Shown here: positions 19,235-26,872 of the stretch, in pieces
How the letters are laid out: each line of letters starts with the position of its first letter
Numbering within the stretch: position 1 is the stretch's first letter
Origin: Crossiella sp. CA-258035
GTDB lineage: Bacteria > Actinomycetota > Actinomycetes > Mycobacteriales > Pseudonocardiaceae
Length of the DNA: 64,000 nucleotides
Direction of reading: 5' to 3'
Assembly (NCBI RefSeq): GCF_030064675.1
Contig: NZ_CP116413.1
Location: forward strand, 6,604,001 to 6,668,000
Position numbers and translations under genes: made by a program
Notes under the pieces: model-generated
Databases searched by the model: none
Seen by the model: the letters and a program-made list of their open reading frames with translations, nothing else
Told to the model about the DNA's origin: nothing

Positions 19235-20170
19235 TCAGGTGGCGGGGACCGTGTCGATGAACTGGGTGCCGTTGGCTCGGTGGGTGTCGACCTGGTGGCG
19301 GACCTGGGCTGGGGTCAGGACCTGGTTGCGGGCGAAGTAGACCCAGTCGGCCTGCTGGTGGTACCGGCGTTCCGGGCCCGCGCCGTTGAGGTCGATGAAC
19401 CAGTGGTTGAAGTTGATCAGCATGGGGGTCTCGGGGTAGTACCTGTCGCCGTGGTCGGCGATGAGCTGGCCGTCGATGTAGTACTTCATGCGGCCGTTGG
19501 CGACCTGCAGGACCAGGTCGTGCCAGCCGGCGAAGCTGCGATGGGCGCGGGTTGAGGTGTTGTCGGCCCACCACGGGTCCGGCTGGTAGGTCTCCCACGA
19601 GGTCAGGAACATGGTGTTGGTCTGCTCTCCCCAGCCGCCGTTGGGCAGGTACTCGAAGTCCTGTTCGCCGTAGTCCGGGTCGCGGTCGTGGCGGAGCGGG
19701 GTGATCGTGTAGAAGGTCTGCACCACGTGGTCGCCGTCGGGGCCGTGGGCCGGGGCGTCGGTCATGTGGAAGCGGGTGGCGTAGGTGCCCTCGAAGAACT
19801 TGCGGCCGGTGTTGAGCTGCGACTGCCTTGTGCCGCTTGGGGTTCCGTTGGTCTGGGCGCTCAGCTGGGCGACCTGTTGACCGCCGACGGTGGGGAAGCT
19901 GACCAGGTTCGGGTCCCAGGTCGCGCCGCCGACTCCTGGGCCGCCGGTGCCGGAGCGGACGGTCCAGCCTCGTTGGGGCAGGCGGGGGTCGGCGCTGCTG
20001 GTGTAGTTGAAGTCGTCGAAGAGGGCTTCGGTCGGCTGGGTGGGGGTGGTGCCGTGCTGGAGCACCGGTTGGGATGGGGCGGCGGCGCTCGTGGGGGGCA
20101 GGGTGGTCAGGCCGAGGGTGACCAGGGTGGACAGGCCGGCGGACAGCAGCCGGATTCGTTGCGGGGACAC
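19235..20170 (-). CDS. Secreted GH16-like glucanase
   Basis: A 311-residue exported protein with signal peptide residues 1 to about 31 (RIRLLSAGLSTLVTLGLTTL to TSAAA) and a concanavalin-like jelly roll. The catalytic GH16 ExDxE motif is EQDFE (Glu169, Asp171, Glu173); WHDLVLQV and MKYYIDGQLIADHG are typical later strands. GH16 enzymes hydrolyse beta-1,3/1,4-glucans or related polymers; the exact substrate is open. Start GTG 20170 has GAGGAGG 6-7 nt upstream; longer readings lack a signal at the N-terminus. It is divergent from a GntR regulator with a dyad operator between them. Confidence 0.82.
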   Translation of the reverse strand: MSPQRIRLLSAGLSTLVTLGLTTLPPTSAAAPSQPVLQHGTTPTQPTEALFDDFNYTSSADPRLPQRGWTVRSGTGGPGVGGATWDPNLVSFPTVGGQQVAQLSAQTNGTPSGTRQSQLNTGRKFFEGTYATRFHMTDAPAHGPDGDHVVQTFYTITPLRHDRDPDYGEQDFEYLPNGGWGEQTNTMFLTSWETYQPDPWWADNTSTRAHRSFAGWHDLVLQVANGRMKYYIDGQLIADHGDRYYPETPMLINFNHWFIDLNGAGPERRYHQQADWVYFARNQVLTPAQVRHQVDTHRANGTQFIDTVPAT

Positions 20171-20227
20171 GACTTCCTCCTCAACACCGCGGGGATGTGC
20201 GGGGTGGCGGCGGTGTCGGGCGTCCTG

Positions 20228-20247
20228 ACTTGACCAATTGGTAAGTT
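20228..20247. promoter_or_regulatory. Putative GntR operator between GH16 gene and gntR-type gene
   Basis: The core ACCAATTGGT (20233-20242) is a perfect 10-bp palindrome with further symmetric T/A pairs outside. It lies 58 bp upstream of the GH16 start and 83 bp upstream of the regulator start. HutC-type GntR proteins bind dyads of this size, so it is the natural candidate for shared control. Confidence 0.5.
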
Positions 20248-20329
20248 CAGTGACGTGAACGACCGTTGCACAGAAGCCGGGCGGCGTCAACCGGTGGCCG
20301 GGTCCGGTCCTCACGGACATACTGGGGCG

Positions 20330-21040
20330 GTGGCGAGACCGGTGGCGCGCAAGCGCGAGCGCGTGCGCGACTACCTGGTGGAACTGGTCGAGACCCGGCC
20401 GCAGGGCACCGCGATCCCCTCCGAGCGCACCCTCTGCGCACTGCTGTCGGTCTCCCGGCCCACACTGCGCTCGGCGGTGGACGAACTGGTCAGCTCCGGA
20501 CTGCTGGTGCGTGAGCACGGGCGCGGCATGTTCGTGGCGCGGGACAAGGTCACGCAGGAGCTCCTCGGCGAGCAGGTGCCGCTGGCCGCGCCCAAGGCGG
20601 AGGGTGACTGGTCAAGTCGGGTGCTGGAACTGGTCAGGATTCCGGCTGGGGCCAGGATCGGGCGCAAGCTGGAGCTGTCCCCCGGGGCCGAGATCACCTA
20701 TGTGGCCCGGTTGCGACTCGTGGACGGCATGCCGATCGCGTTGGAGCAGCTGCACATCCCGGTCGCGGTCGCCCCCGATCTGTCCACAGTGGACTTCGAG
20801 CGGCCCGGACTGCACGTCGCGTTGCGGAGACGCGGGGTGGTGGTGCGCGAGGCGGTGCAGTCGATCGAGCCGACGGTGACCGATGAGACCGAGTCCGAGC
20901 TGCTCGGCGTGCCACTGCTGACTCCGGCGCTGCTGTTCGACCGGCGCACCACCGACGCCGACGGCCGTGCGGTGGAGTACGCGCGCTCGATCTACCGCGG
21001 CGACCGCTACCGGATCGTCTCCCGCCTGTCGCTGGCGTGA
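20330..21040 (+). CDS. GntR/HutC-family transcriptional regulator
   Basis: A 236-residue regulator. N-terminal winged helix: IPSERTLCALLSVSRPTLRS, then VDELVSSGLLVREHGRGMFV. The C-terminal UTRA effector domain (ITYVARLRLVDGMPIALEQL, then PALLFDRRTTDADGRAVEYA, and YRIVSRL) binds small sugars or phosphosugars in relatives. GTG 20330 is 7 bp after a CATACT -10-like element, so the mRNA may be leaderless. Divergent from the GH16 glucanase, which it probably represses until oligosaccharide appears (inference). Confidence 0.88.
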   Translation: MARPVARKRERVRDYLVELVETRPQGTAIPSERTLCALLSVSRPTLRSAVDELVSSGLLVREHGRGMFVARDKVTQELLGEQVPLAAPKAEGDWSSRVLELVRIPAGARIGRKLELSPGAEITYVARLRLVDGMPIALEQLHIPVAVAPDLSTVDFERPGLHVALRRRGVVVREAVQSIEPTVTDETESELLGVPLLTPALLFDRRTTDADGRAVEYARSIYRGDRYRIVSRLSLA

Positions 21041-21045
21041 CCCGG

Positions 21046-21077
21046 CCGGCCACCGCAGCAGGGGTGGCGGTGGCCGG
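21046..21077. terminator. Bidirectional hairpin terminator
   Basis: CCGGCCACCGC (21046-21056) pairs perfectly with GCGGTGGCCGG (21067-21077) across a 10-nt loop, between the convergent gntR-type and GH64 genes. No U-tract, which is common in actinobacteria. Confidence 0.65.
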
Positions 21078-21104
21078 ACGGGCGCACGTCGCGGTGTGAC
21101 GGGA

Positions 21105-22295
21105 TCAGCGGAGGCGCTTGACCTCGACGGTGAGCGTGCCCGGGTCGCCGGAGCGGGTGGCGCCGCTGAAGTCCGGGCCCGGGGAGACGTCGTCGTAGGG
21201 GAAGGCGTAGCCGCGGTTGTCCGGCAGGCGCTCGTGCACGATCCGGGCGTAGTGGTTGGTGGCCGGGGTGCGGTAGAAGTTGCTGGCCACCTCGCCGTGC
21301 GGCTGGTTCGGGTTGGACAGCAACGTGGTGCGGTTCAGCGCCGCGGCCAGCCGCGGGATGATCGCCTTGCGCACCTCGCTGGCCCCGGCCAGGCTGAACG
21401 GCCCGGAGTCGCAGCTGAACACGTCAGCGGTGCTGGGCTTGGTGAAGGTCTCGCCGTTGTTGAAGCGCAGCACCCCGCCGCTGACCCGGCCGGTGAGCCT
21501 GCCCGGCCCGCTCTGGGTGTCCACCACCAGGTTGGTGCCCGCGTACTTGGCCCAGCACTGGTCGATGTAGCCGCCCAGGTAGTTGGCGAACGCGCTCGCC
21601 TTGTAGTGCGCGCTCATCGCCCGCAGGTTGCGGCCGTCCGGACCCTTCTGGATCAGCTGGTTCCAGGCCGAGCCCTCCTTGGACGCCTGGGCCTGCAGCG
21701 CCGCGCAGATCCCGTCCAGCGCGCCGGCCGGCAGGCCCGGCACGGTCTCCACCCGGCCGGAGAGCGAGCGCAGCGAGATGCCCAGCGGCGCGGCCACGAA
21801 GTCCACGTAGCTGATGTTGGCGAACAACTCGGCCTCGTTGAAGGTGAACTCGGCGAAGGTCCAGTTCTTGTTGATGTTGGGATCGCCCGGGTTGAGGAAG
21901 CTGGGGTGCACGATGTGCGGGCCGGGGTTGACGAAGAAGTTGAGCTTCGCCCCGGTCACCACGTAGATCCGCGCGCCGTACATGCGCGGGATGGACACCG
22001 TGGTGGAGGAACCGGGACCGCCCAGGGCGATCGAGGGGTCCTCGCCCAGCGGGGTGACCGGTGAGCCGGGCGAGGGCGGGTAGTAGGAGCTGCCGTCCCG
22101 GCGGACGAACAGCGGGCGGTTGCCGGACAGGCCCACGACATAGGCGTAGGCGGTGGCCGATCCGGAGTTGTTGACCAGGTTCAGGGTGAATCTCTGCGGC
22201 GTCGCGGCGGTGGTGGCGTGCGCGGCGAGCTGGCCGAGGGCAGGGGTGGCCAGAGCTGTCGCGGACGCGCCGAGGAAGAGGCGACGAGAGATCAT
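21105..22295 (-). CDS. Secreted GH64 beta-1,3-glucanase (laminaripentaose-producing type)
   Basis: A 396-residue exported enzyme with a twin-arginine signal (MISRRLFLGASATALATPAL, RR at 4-5). The mature domain is GH64/thaumatin-like. NWTFAEFTFNE and ANISYVDFV carry Glu149 and Asp165, 16 residues apart, as the catalytic pair is in the Streptomyces matensis enzyme. GH64 enzymes cut curdlan or laminarin, the main fungal wall beta-glucan, into pentaose. No carbohydrate-binding module follows. A CebR-like operator lies 89 bp upstream of the start. I start at ATG 22295, which has GGAGG before it. Confidence 0.92.
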   Translation of the reverse strand: MISRRLFLGASATALATPALGQLAAHATTAATPQRFTLNLVNNSGSATAYAYVVGLSGNRPLFVRRDGSSYYPPSPGSPVTPLGEDPSIALGGPGSSTTVSIPRMYGARIYVVTGAKLNFFVNPGPHIVHPSFLNPGDPNINKNWTFAEFTFNEAELFANISYVDFVAAPLGISLRSLSGRVETVPGLPAGALDGICAALQAQASKEGSAWNQLIQKGPDGRNLRAMSAHYKASAFANYLGGYIDQCWAKYAGTNLVVDTQSGPGRLTGRVSGGVLRFNNGETFTKPSTADVFSCDSGPFSLAGASEVRKAIIPRLAAALNRTTLLSNPNQPHGEVASNFYRTPATNHYARIVHERLPDNRGYAFPYDDVSPGPDFSGATRSGDPGTLTVEVKRLR

Positions 22296-22372
22296 GAACT
22301 TTCCTCCACGTCGAGGAAGCTGATCCATGCCACTGGCGGCTGCGACCTGGAAACTCAGCTGGTAGGGACACA

Positions 22373-22406
22373 GGGGGTGTGCGTGAGAGCGCTCTCGCAC
22401 ACCCCC
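22373..22406. promoter_or_regulatory. LacI/CebR-like operator within a 34-bp inverted repeat
   Basis: The core TGAGAGCGCTCTCG (22384-22397) resembles the CebR-type consensus TGGGAGCGCTCCCA of actinobacterial beta-glucan regulators. It is nested in a larger dyad, GGGGGTGTGCG on the left and CGCACACCCCC-type sequence on the right, with a 2-nt asymmetry. It stands upstream of the GH64 start on that strand and downstream of nothing coding, so a regulatory site is likelier than a terminator. Confidence 0.6.
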
Positions 22407-22480
22407 TACGGTGGCCCTGGTTCCCGAGGAAAGTCAAGGTGTTCAGATCGGAAACATATTCTGGGCCGCGTTATATACCG

Positions 22481-23617
22481 TCAGGCGGTATGCAACGCCA
22501 GTCCGTACACGGACAGGATCTCGTTGATCGGCTGGAACCAGGTCCGCCCGCCGCCGCGGCAGTCGCCGTAGCCGCCGGAGGTGACGCCCTGGGCCTGGTC
22601 GCCGGTGATGAACGAGCCGCCGGAGTCACCGCCCTCGGCGCACACGCTGGTGCCGGTCATCTGGTGCACCGCGCCCTGGGCGTAGTTGATGGTCTCGTTG
22701 TGCGACAACACCTGTCCGCAGTGCCACTTGGTGGTGGAACCGGAGCGGCACACCGAGGTCCCGACCGGCGCCACCCAGGAGCCGCGGACCAGGGCGTCGG
22801 AGACGGTGCCCCAGCCGAGCACCACCGGCACCGTCCACCAGCCGCCGCCGGTGCGCACGAAGGCGTAGTCGTTGCCGGGGAAGGAGGAGCCGGCGAAGGT
22901 GCCCATCCAGGAGCGGTCCCAGCCGTTGACCTGGGCGCCGGTCCCCGCGCAGTGCCCGGCCGTGACGAAGCCGCCGTGCACGGAGAAGCCGATGGAGCAG
23001 CGCACGTTCCCGGTGTAGTACGGGTCGCCGCCGACCACCCCGGCCGCGTAGGTGCGCGGGGTCCGGACCCCGGCGCGGTGCACGGTCACCGGGCCGCTGG
23101 CGCGGGCCTGGTCGAGGAAGTCGCGGACCGATGCCTCCTCGGCGTCCTCGACGACGTTGACCACCACCGTGTTGGCGCGCGGGTCGACGTGCCAGCTGGC
23201 CACTCCGGCCGGGGCGCGCTTGGCCGCGGCGAGCCGGTCGAGGGAGTCCTTGGTGGCGGCCAAGGCTTTCGCGGTGTGGGTGACCGGCACGGCTTCGGCT
23301 CCGGTGGCGCGCACGGCGTCGGCCCTGGCCGGGTCGGTGACCGCCACCACCAGCCTGCCGCGGCCGGGGTCGAACCAGGAGCCGCCCAGTGCCGCGCCCG
23401 CGGCGGCCTCGGCGGCCGGGACCAGCCGGGAGGCCTGGTTCTCCTGGCGGACGCGGAGCGCGGCCCGCTCCGCGGTGAGCCCGAGGTCCTGCCGCATGGC
23501 GGGCAGCAGTCCGGGTGAGAGGACGGGATCGGCCAGGGCCGCGGGCGCGGCTCCGGCGGCGACGGACAGGGCGAGTGACACGGCGAGGCCCAACCGGCCC
23601 GCTGCGCTGCGGTGCAT
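22481..23617 (-). CDS. Secreted streptogrisin-type serine protease (S1, with prodomain)
   Basis: A 378-residue prepro-protease. Signal peptide residues 1-29; an alpha-lytic-type prodomain follows to about residue 190 (WFDPGRGRLVVAVTDPA, VVVNVVED). The mature chymotrypsin-like domain starts near TYAAGVVGGDPYY. Catalytic triad: His222 (TAGHC), Asp250 (PGNDYAF), Ser332 (GGDSGGS). Cys pairs match streptogrisins. It degrades protein outside the cell after autocatalytic removal of the prodomain. ATG 23617 begins the signal. It lies between two glucanases on the same strand, fitting attack on fungal wall mannoprotein. Confidence 0.94.
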   Translation of the reverse strand: MHRSAAGRLGLAVSLALSVAAGAAPAALADPVLSPGLLPAMRQDLGLTAERAALRVRQENQASRLVPAAEAAAGAALGGSWFDPGRGRLVVAVTDPARADAVRATGAEAVPVTHTAKALAATKDSLDRLAAAKRAPAGVASWHVDPRANTVVVNVVEDAEEASVRDFLDQARASGPVTVHRAGVRTPRTYAAGVVGGDPYYTGNVRCSIGFSVHGGFVTAGHCAGTGAQVNGWDRSWMGTFAGSSFPGNDYAFVRTGGGWWTVPVVLGWGTVSDALVRGSWVAPVGTSVCRSGSTTKWHCGQVLSHNETINYAQGAVHQMTGTSVCAEGGDSGGSFITGDQAQGVTSGGYGDCRGGGRTWFQPINEILSVYGLALHTA

Positions 23618-23747
23618 CTGAGTCTCCTTGTGGCGGAAGGAAATGTGACCCAACTGCGTGGCGGCGGACGCTCAACGTGACACGGTGGTCCAGACCGGTC
23701 AAGGGATCGGGTGCGGCTGACCGGTTCCGGACAGATGCGGGCGCGGA

Positions 23748-23789
23748 CACCACAGGACCCCCGCCCGAACGGACAGGGGCCCGGTGGTG
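23748..23789 (-). terminator. Hairpin after GH87-type gene
   Basis: CACCAC (23748-23753) and GTGGTG (23784-23789) close a stem that also contains CCCC/GGGG pairing. It begins 9 bp downstream of the GH87 stop on the minus strand. Confidence 0.45.
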
Positions 23790-23797
23790 CAGGGGAA

Positions 23798-26044
23798 TCA
23801 GGCCGGGTACACCCGCAGCTCCGCCAGCTGCCCCGCGGGCCAGCCGGTGTTGCCGGTGAACCGCACCCGCAGGTACCGCACGCCGGTGGCGGCGAAGTTC
23901 GCGGTGGCGGTGTTGCCGGAGCCGGGATCGAAGGCGTAGCCGCGGGAGGCGGCGAGCTCGGTGTAGCCGGAGCCGTTGGCGCTGCCCAGGATGGTCGCGG
24001 TCTGGGTGCGGGCGCCCCAGGCCGGGCTGGGCGGCAGGGCCAGGGTGACCCGGTTGACCTGGTGGGTGGCGCCGAGGTCGACGGTGATCTCCTGCGGGAA
24101 GGCGTGGTTCGCGCTTTCCCAGTAGCTGTCGGCGTTGCCGTCCACCGCGCGGGCCGCGGCCAGGTCGTGCACGTGGCTGCTCGCGCTGATCGCCTTGCCC
24201 TGGGCCACGTTCACGCCGCCGGGCGGCGGGGTGGTGGTGGTCGGGTTGCCGCCGCTGCCGGGCTCGGGCCAGGAGCAGCCCGGCCACACGTTGCCCTGCC
24301 AGCCGTTGTTGCCCGCGCCGGCGTGCAGGGTGAAGGTGCCGTTGGGGTAGGGGCAGTTGTAGACCCCGGCGCGACCGAGGCCGCTGGCGGTGACGTTGCT
24401 CGCGGTGATCGAGCCGCGGGTCTCGGCTTGCAGCAGCACGGTGCGCGCGTTGCGCACGGTGGCGCCGTTGACGTGCACGCTGTTCACCGGCAGGCCCTTG
24501 CCGCCGCCGCTGACGGTCTGGATCGCGCTGTAGGGGCTGTCCAGGAACTGGTTCCCGGTCAGCTCGACCCGCACGCCGCCGTCCACCGGGTGGTCGTAGG
24601 AGTCGATGCGCAGCGCGCTCATCGGGTGGTTCCAGTTGGGGTTCATCGCCCCGGCGCGGACGGTCACGTTGTCCCGCACCGTGATCAGGCCGGTCAGCGG
24701 GGTGAAGTACTTGCCCGCGATGAACTCCTGGTTGGACAGGGCGATGCCGCTGCCGAGTGCGTTGGTGTCCAGCACGGCGTTGCGGGTCAGCGTGGTGTCC
24801 GCGCCGCCGTAGATGGCGATGCCGTTGGCCAGGTTGGGCTGCACGATGGTGTTGTGGCTGAAGGTGTTGCCGCGGTTGGCCGAGTGGATGGACCACATGG
24901 CCAGCGCGTCGTCGCCGGTGTTGCGCAGGAAGTTGTTGCGCACCACCGAGTTGGTCACCGAGCCGTTGAAGTTGAGGCCGTCGGCCTTGAGGTCGAGGAA
25001 CCTGCTGTTCTCGATGGTGAGGTTGTGGTTGTTCGGGCCGACCAGCCACAGGCCGACCTTCTGGTGCTGGATCCAGATGTTGGACACCACGGATCCGTTG
25101 CCCAGGCTGCCGTTGACGAAGTTGTCCGGCCGGTCGTCGACCCGCTGGGACACCTCGCCGATCACCGCGAAGTCGTGCAGCCGCAGGGCGCCCGAGGTGC
25201 TGGCGTTGTCGATGAGGTGGGTGCCGCGCAGGGTGGCGTGCCAGGGCCCGGCGCCGCGCACGGTGACGTTGTCGATCTCCAGCTTCGAGCTGAACCTGAA
25301 CTCGCCCTGGGGGATCCACACCGAGCGGCCCTGGGCGCGGGCCTCGGCGATGGCGCGGTTGATCGCGGCGGTGGAGTCGGCCGCGCCGCTGGGGTCGGCG
25401 CCGGTGGCGGTGATGGCGACCGAGTCAGCCGGTTGTGGCGCGGGGTCCGCGACCTGCTCGAAGTCGGCGAGGTCGATCACCGCGGGCAGGTCGCCGCCGT
25501 CGACCTGGAGCCGCACCCGGTCGCCGGGGCCAGCTTGGCGGCCCAGCAGCAGCCGGGCGTGCCCGAACAGCTGGTGGGTCTTGGATCCGGCGATCCAGCC
25601 GGTGTCCAGGTAGCCGAAGCGGGCGGTGAGCGCGAGCTTGCCGGGCAGCTTCTGGCCGTTGAGGTAGACCGAGAGCGAGCCGGACTGGCCGCGTTCGACG
25701 TTGTGCGAGACGACCACCGCGTTGGCCTGGCGGGCCAGGGTGAACTCGACGTACTGGCCGTGGCCCAGCCGGACCGCGCGGCGGCTGGAGGCTTCGGAGG
25801 CGACGGTGCCCTGGGTGTGGTCGGGGCCGACCGCGCCGCCGTTGGTGGCCGCGGCTTCGGCCTCGTAGGTGGTGAACGGGACGCTCGCGCCATAACCGGC
25901 GGGTATGTCGGAGTTGGGCGCCGCCTGCGCGCCGGTCGCGGGCGCGGTGGCCAGGACGGTGACGGCGCCTGCGGTGAGCAGCGCCGCCGACAGCGCGGCC
26001 AGCGGAGCCAGTCGCCGTGGGGACTTGCGGGGAAGGTCTGTCAT
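23798..26044 (-). CDS. Secreted GH87-type alpha-1,3-glucanase (CBM35-like, beta-helix, F5/8 discoidin)
   Basis: A 748-residue exported protein. After the signal peptide (to about residue 41) comes a CBM35/CBM6-like beta-sandwich (TTYEAEAAATNGG to about 197), then a right-handed beta-helix (DPSGAADSTAAINRAI on), and a C-terminal F5/8-type C module (about 620-748). The helix carries ADGLN (Asp355) and NTGDDALAMWS (Asp378, Asp379). Spacings of 23 and 24 residues match, as I recall, the three catalytic Asp of the GH87 enzyme Agl-FH1. GH87 enzymes cut alpha-1,3-glucan or nigeran of fungal walls; a pectate-lyase-like protein is the alternative. Palindromic sites at 26091-26256 precede it. Confidence 0.8.
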   Translation of the reverse strand: MTDLPRKSPRRLAPLAALSAALLTAGAVTVLATAPATGAQAAPNSDIPAGYGASVPFTTYEAEAAATNGGAVGPDHTQGTVASEASSRRAVRLGHGQYVEFTLARQANAVVVSHNVERGQSGSLSVYLNGQKLPGKLALTARFGYLDTGWIAGSKTHQLFGHARLLLGRQAGPGDRVRLQVDGGDLPAVIDLADFEQVADPAPQPADSVAITATGADPSGAADSTAAINRAIAEARAQGRSVWIPQGEFRFSSKLEIDNVTVRGAGPWHATLRGTHLIDNASTSGALRLHDFAVIGEVSQRVDDRPDNFVNGSLGNGSVVSNIWIQHQKVGLWLVGPNNHNLTIENSRFLDLKADGLNFNGSVTNSVVRNNFLRNTGDDALAMWSIHSANRGNTFSHNTIVQPNLANGIAIYGGADTTLTRNAVLDTNALGSGIALSNQEFIAGKYFTPLTGLITVRDNVTVRAGAMNPNWNHPMSALRIDSYDHPVDGGVRVELTGNQFLDSPYSAIQTVSGGGKGLPVNSVHVNGATVRNARTVLLQAETRGSITASNVTASGLGRAGVYNCPYPNGTFTLHAGAGNNGWQGNVWPGCSWPEPGSGGNPTTTTPPPGGVNVAQGKAISASSHVHDLAAARAVDGNADSYWESANHAFPQEITVDLGATHQVNRVTLALPPSPAWGARTQTATILGSANGSGYTELAASRGYAFDPGSGNTATANFAATGVRYLRVRFTGNTGWPAGQLAELRVYPA

Positions 26045-26090
26045 GGCAGGGCGCACCTTCGGTTGATCTGGGTATGGCCGGTGGCGGCGG

Positions 26091-26106
26091 CGATCCCCGG
26101 GGATCG
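26091..26106. promoter_or_regulatory. 16-bp perfect palindrome upstream of GH87-type gene
   Basis: CGATCCCCGGGGATCG is a perfect palindrome 46 bp upstream of the GH87-type start codon. Possible operator. Confidence 0.4.
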
Positions 26107-26163
26107 GTGCGGTGTCGACGAAGGTAGATGTTTCCAGCAGATGACCGCAATACTTCAACCGAT

Positions 26164-26256
26164 TTGCGCAAGAGTTGCACAATCAGGCCTGCGGTTGGCG
26201 TGGACTCGGTAACGCGGCGCAAGGGGCTTGCCCGGATCGGCGCAAGCGGCTTGCGC
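26164..26256. promoter_or_regulatory. Cluster of GCGCAAG/CTTGCGC LacI-type operators
   Basis: TTGCGCAA (26164-26171) and TTGCACAA (26175-26182) are followed by two long dyads, GCGCAAGGGGCTTGCCC (26217-26233) and GCGCAAGCGGCTTGCGC (26240-26256, perfect arms of 8 with one central base). The last two are 23 bp apart centre to centre, about two helical turns. They lie between the GH87-type gene and the 26322 gene. Related GAGCGCAA and CTTGCAG elements occur at the ABC and LacI promoters. Confidence 0.6.
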
Positions 26257-26321
26257 GGGCCGAACGGGGTAACCGTGGCCGGTGGCTGAACCGAACCGGG
26301 GCGCTCGCGCGTTGCCCGGAC

Positions 26322-26822
26322 ATGGACCACGTCGTCGAACCGCCTCGCGCCGCCTCGGTCTGGACGCCCTACCCCGACGCGGAGGACGGTGTGCACGACC
26401 CGGCGCGGGATGTGCTGTGGCGGATCAGCGAGCTGCTCGTCGCGCACGGCGTGGCCAGCGCGGACGTGCACCTGCTGCTGCCACCGGAGCGGCAGGTGCG
26501 CGCCGCGCTGCGCTGCAAGGAGGCGCGCAGGCAGGACGCCGCGCTGGCCGCCGACCTGTCGGTGTGCGAGTCCTTCGCCGCGGTCTGCCCGGTGCACGAT
26601 CCGTTGGTGCGCAGGGTGTTCCGGGGTCGCGGGCTGCGCTGCACCGGTCGCAGGGACAGCTGCCCGTGGCGCGGGGAGGGCTGGCGGCGGCACTGCGCGG
26701 CGCCGATGGCCGCGGTGGTGGAGCACCCGGTCACCGGCGAGCGGCGGCGGTGGTGCCTGGTGCACCTGGAGGTCGAGCGGGCGATGAACCCCGGGCTACG
26801 GGTGGTCGCGGCGGCGCACTGA
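26322..26822 (+). CDS. Cysteine-rich hypothetical protein
   Basis: A 166-residue cytoplasmic-looking protein starting MDHVVEPPRAASVWTPYP. The second half is rich in Cys, His and Arg: VCPVHD, RCTGRRDSCPW, RRHCAAP and WCLVHLEVE, a spacing that could hold a zinc or Fe-S centre. No family recognised. It is divergent from the GH87-type gene, with the double GCGCAAG operators 66 bp upstream of its start, so it may share that control. A strong terminator follows. Confidence 0.6.
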   Translation: MDHVVEPPRAASVWTPYPDAEDGVHDPARDVLWRISELLVAHGVASADVHLLLPPERQVRAALRCKEARRQDAALAADLSVCESFAAVCPVHDPLVRRVFRGRGLRCTGRRDSCPWRGEGWRRHCAAPMAAVVEHPVTGERRRWCLVHLEVERAMNPGLRVVAAAH

Positions 26823-26829
26823 CCGGGCC

Positions 26830-26855
26830 GGTTCGGGAGACGGACCTCCCGAACC
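26830..26855. terminator. Bidirectional hairpin terminator
   Basis: GGTTCGGGAG (26830-26839) and CTCCCGAACC (26846-26855) form a perfect 10-bp stem with a 6-nt loop, between the convergent 26322 gene and GH13 gene. Confidence 0.8.
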
Positions 26856-26872
26856 AGCCAGGGGCTGGGGCA

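Noticed and set aside
22373-22406. Intrinsic terminator
   Set aside because: It lies upstream of the GH64 start rather than past a gene end on that strand, and its core is a LacI-family operator; regulatory site preferred.
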